Assembly (NCBI GenBank): GCA_021397835.1
Contig: JAJFZO010000229.1
Span: 3,472,001-3,536,000 of the forward strand
Source of the DNA: Moringa oleifera
Lineage: Eukaryota > Streptophyta > Magnoliopsida > Brassicales > Moringaceae
Direction of reading: 5' to 3'
Length of the DNA stretch: 64,000 nucleotides
In this document: piece by piece, positions 61,336-64,000 of the stretch
Position numbering within the stretch: the stretch's first letter is position 1
Layout of the letters: each line of letters opens with the position of its first letter
The notes under the pieces: generated by a model
What the model was told of the DNA's origin: nothing
The model's database searches: none
Seen by the model: only the letters and a program-made list of their open reading frames with translations
Made by a program: the position numbers and the translations under genes

Positions 61336-62447
61336 CCAAGGGCGTTCGGCCGTTAGAGTTTGGAACTAACCAAATTAATAGTAGAGAATAACAAAAATTG
61401 ATCCTTGTGACTCAAAAATTTTTTTTCCATAATATTTTTCACATTTAATTTTAATTCTTAAATAATTAGGAAGACTAAAAACCTTTCAAAAAGTTAGTTG
61501 GTACATGATTTAATTATTTGATGTTATTTTTTTTTATCTTAGTGCACAAAAACCTGTAATTTTTTTTATTTTTTTTACTTTAGACATAAAAGAATATGTC
61601 AAGTTTTTAATTATAATAATTAATTTTATTGATCATTAAAAAAAATTAAAATTTGATAGAAAAGCATTATTGTCATTTTAGCTATTTTTTATAAAAATAA
61701 TAAAAATATGTAAGTTTTATGTTTTCAACATCAATTAGTGCATACTAATCACGATGCCTTTGAAAAATATCAACTGGGATAAAATTTTAAAAAAGATTCT
61801 CTTTCCTTTGAGTTGTCTAATTTTAAAAAAGATTCTCTTCCCTTTGAATTGTCTAAACCATTATTTTTTCTCATTTTTCGACAAAGGTGAGCAGTCATTT
61901 TTCGCTACCTTTTATTTTGTTAAACCTGGATTTAATCATCTCCTTTAGTTAATTCCTAAGTTTGACCTTAAATTTTGATTTGGAAGCATGATTTTATAAA
62001 ATATAAGATATATTTTTTAATTTTATTAAAAATTTATTTGTTTTTTTCTTTCTCTCTCATTAAATTATTTAAAGGATCTTCGCACCATACATGATAAATA
62101 GTTTTTCAATTGAGTTTTACATATCGACACTAGTATTTTAAGTTTCTATAATTGTAATTATTGATTTAGCTATGCAATGAAATCTCTTTCTCATCTTGAC
62201 CTTTATCTTTGTAAATTTAAGATGAATTGTATCTTTTTTAGTTGATATTTAGATGTCTAGATAGTTTTTCATGTATTTTTTAAGGATATGGTGGTATATA
62301 ATCAAATTTATAGATTTTCACATACCCTGATGCTTGTGTTACAACAAAGCAACCTAGGCCTAATCACGAAAATAAAAACATATCCCAATGGGAGATTTAA
62401 ATAATTTTTCATGGCACTTAATCAATTAGTGAGTTGGTTGCACATAG
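61336..62447. other. AT-rich intergenic DNA, no gene seen
   Basis: High A+T, with stops in all frames and short poly-T runs. A nearly repeated pair AAAAAAGATTCTCTTCC...TTGA.TTGTCTAA lies close together near 61790-61855 (unit about 39 bp). No domain or RNA gene was recognised. Confidence 0.5.
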
Positions 62448-62605
62448 TTGATGGAACCCGCTTGAAGGGTAAGTTCAATGGATCAATTTGTTATTGCATA
62501 CAAAGATTGTAATAAGTAAATTTATCCATTGGCATTTGCTAATGGTGACTCAAAGAATCTCGACACATGGGAGTAATTCTTAATGTAACATTGGAATGCA
62601 ATTGA
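62448..62605 (+). mobile_element. Mutator-like (MuDR) transposase fragment, decayed
   Basis: The plus strand reads VDGTRLKGKFNGSICYC, then, one frame over, YPLAFANGDSKNLDTWE. This matches the MULE transposase core pattern VDGT.L.GKY.G.LL.A..DGN...P.AFA.V..E....W.WF. Two in-frame stops and one shift interrupt it. No terminal inverted repeats were recognised within the window, so only this core fragment is claimed. Confidence 0.6.
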
Positions 62606-63310
62606 TCCCGTGGAGGACATAGTTATCATATCAGATCATCACGTATTAGTAAAAAATTCATCATATATTATTTATATAACTAATGTATTATTTTTCAAGA
62701 ATACTATAATTTTTTTCATATTTGACTATGAATTACATAAGCATTGCTTGTGAAATTCAAAATTTATATTAATTCATAAACAAACTATATCATCCAAAAA
62801 CATTTTTCACTTTACAGAATTCCAAAACTTCTATCTAAATATTTATCCACTAACAACACAATTTTCACCCAAATATTTTGAAACTAACTATTCACCCACC
62901 GTTAACAAATATTGTTCATATCTAAATATTTTCATCCAAATATTATTCACATCAACAAAGTACATTGTTCACTTGACAATTGACATACAAAAGAAGATAC
63001 ATGCTCATGAACTTCAAGCCTACAGTCAAGGAGAAGTCCACCTTGCCAAAAATGGGAATAGTGGAACCACTCTTAATGTGCATCTCAATGCATCGCTTTA
63101 GTGTTCTGTGCCTTAACAACATCCACTAAAAGAAAAACAAAAACAGTTAACACCTAATTCTGCATGGTTTTGAAAAGAATTGCGAAGAAAAATGTGTTTT
63201 TAAACATTTGAACAAAAAAACTATGAAGAAAAATGATTTTTCTCCACAAACATTGAGAGAATTATGAAACAAATAAATTTAAAAAATATTTTTTCATGGA
63301 TTTCTCAACA
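62606..63310. other. AT-rich intergenic DNA, no gene seen
   Basis: No domain recognised. The region has several variants of AAATATTT(T)CA(T/C)CCAAATATT near 62830-62950, a weak local repeat. It continues to the left flank of the hAT-type element that starts at 63319. Confidence 0.45.
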
Positions 63311-63318
63311 ACCGTGAA

Positions 63319-63735
63319 TAGGGGTGAGCATAATTTGGTTAAAACCGAAAAAATTAAAATTGATTTTGACTAATTCGATTCGTTTTTTAAATTTTTTATT
63401 TTCAATCGGTTTATAAATTGGTTTTTTTGGTTTTTTTATCGGTTTTTGGTTAATTTTTTAAAACCAAAATCGACCAAAAAAAATCAATGTTTATTTAATA
63501 ATTAATTAATTTTAATAATAATAATAATTTATTTTTTTAAAATATAAAATTTAAATTTAAATAAATGTTTGGTTAATTCGATTACTGATTAAACCGATAA
63601 AAAAATTTCAGTTTGGTTTAATCGATTATTTTTTCATATTCAATCGGTTTCGGTTTTTTTTAAAAAAAATTTGGTTAATTTGATTTTTTAAATTTTTAAA
63701 CCAAACCGATCATATTAATCGAATGCTCACTCGTA
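63319..63735. mobile_element. hAT-type miniature element with perfect 8-bp target duplication
   Basis: The left end TAGGGGTGAGCAT and the reverse-complemented right end TACGAGTGAGCAT are inverted repeats (11 of 13). The 8-mer ACCGTGAA stands immediately outside both ends (63311-63318 and 63736-63743). One more A on the left of each makes a 9-bp match. The interior is AT-rich with repeated ATCGGTTT and GGTTAA words on both strands and has no coding capacity. An 8-bp duplication and this terminal sequence fit the hAT superfamily. Confidence 0.8.
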
Positions 63736-63743
63736 ACCGTGAA

Positions 63744-64000
63744 GAGAACAGTTAAATGAAACATTTTTCTTCTACTTAAAAGTGTTTGAATACTAGTGGA
63801 GAAAAATTAGAAGTAAAAGATACGTGTTGCGCAACAATGCAACATTTGTCTTCTACTTAAGCTTTTTTTTTTCACAGATATTTGGCTTTCATGAAAAAAA
63901 AAAAAAAAAAAGCCTTTCTCTTCATGAGTGGCTACCACTTGTCAAGAGAAAAAACAAAGTGAGAGCCACATGGCTTCCCTTCACTGAAAAAAGATGAAGA
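63744..64000. other. intergenic DNA at the right edge, no gene seen
   Basis: A mixed stretch containing TTCTTCTACTTAA twice (about 63768 and 63850), a long poly-A run near 63895-63910 and otherwise nothing recognisable. The poly-A is followed by a purine-rich segment, so a retroposon tail is possible but unsupported. Confidence 0.4.

Noticed and set aside
1..64000. tRNA, rRNA, CRISPR arrays, operons or bacterial-type regulatory sites
   Set aside because: None seen. The only tRNA-related word is the retroelement primer site at 18944-18955.

Overview
The window is nuclear DNA of a core eudicot plant. It has spliced genes with GT-AG introns, AT-rich intergenic DNA full of decayed transposons, and plant-only protein families (BODYGUARD hydrolase, VAR3 zinc finger, B3 domain, nodulin-like MFS carrier). 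I cannot name the species. A woody rosid would fit, but that is a guess. All exon coordinates come from reading splice sites and reading-frame phase by eye. In each of the five genes the exon lengths close to an uninterrupted frame.

Layout from left to right. At 1-180 there is a Ty1/copia RNase H remnant, then a T-rich tandem repeat. A BODYGUARD-like alpha/beta hydrolase lies on the minus strand (1552-4016, 4 exons). A decayed hAT-type miniature element sits at 4348-4927. A VAR3-type plastid RanBP2 zinc finger protein lies on the minus strand (6014-10351, 5 exons, 960 aa). From 10.5 to 22.7 kb there are no host genes. This stretch holds two decayed Ty3/gypsy elements of different lineages, head to head: a CRM-like one on minus (12354-18665) and a Reina-like one on plus (18.7-20.6 kb). 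A decayed hAT transposon (13630-17021) is nested inside the integrase of the first. From 23234 to 48645 (minus) there is one very large gene of 26 exons encoding a 2168-aa protein with an N-terminal F5/8-type-C-like domain. Its introns carry a MITE and a probable LINE remnant. From 48.9 to 54.2 kb the DNA is AT-rich, with tandem duplications and an orphan promoter-like segment. A nodulin-like/NFD4-like MFS carrier lies on plus (54895-58730, 3 exons, 555 aa). It is followed tail to tail by a small single-B3-domain protein on minus (59030-59939, 148 aa) with a long non-coding 5' region. The right end has a Mutator-like transposase fragment and a hAT-type miniature element with a perfect 8-bp target duplication.

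The host genes do not form a pathway: cuticle formation, plastid development, an uncharacterised large scaffold-like protein, membrane transport and transcription. The most informative part is the transposon archaeology at 12-21 kb. There, insertion order, target-site duplication and inactivating active-site changes can all be read from the sequence. I see no clearly new biological system. The best candidates for something undescribed are the 2168-aa protein, whose function I cannot assign, and the three-module architecture of the VAR3 C-terminus.
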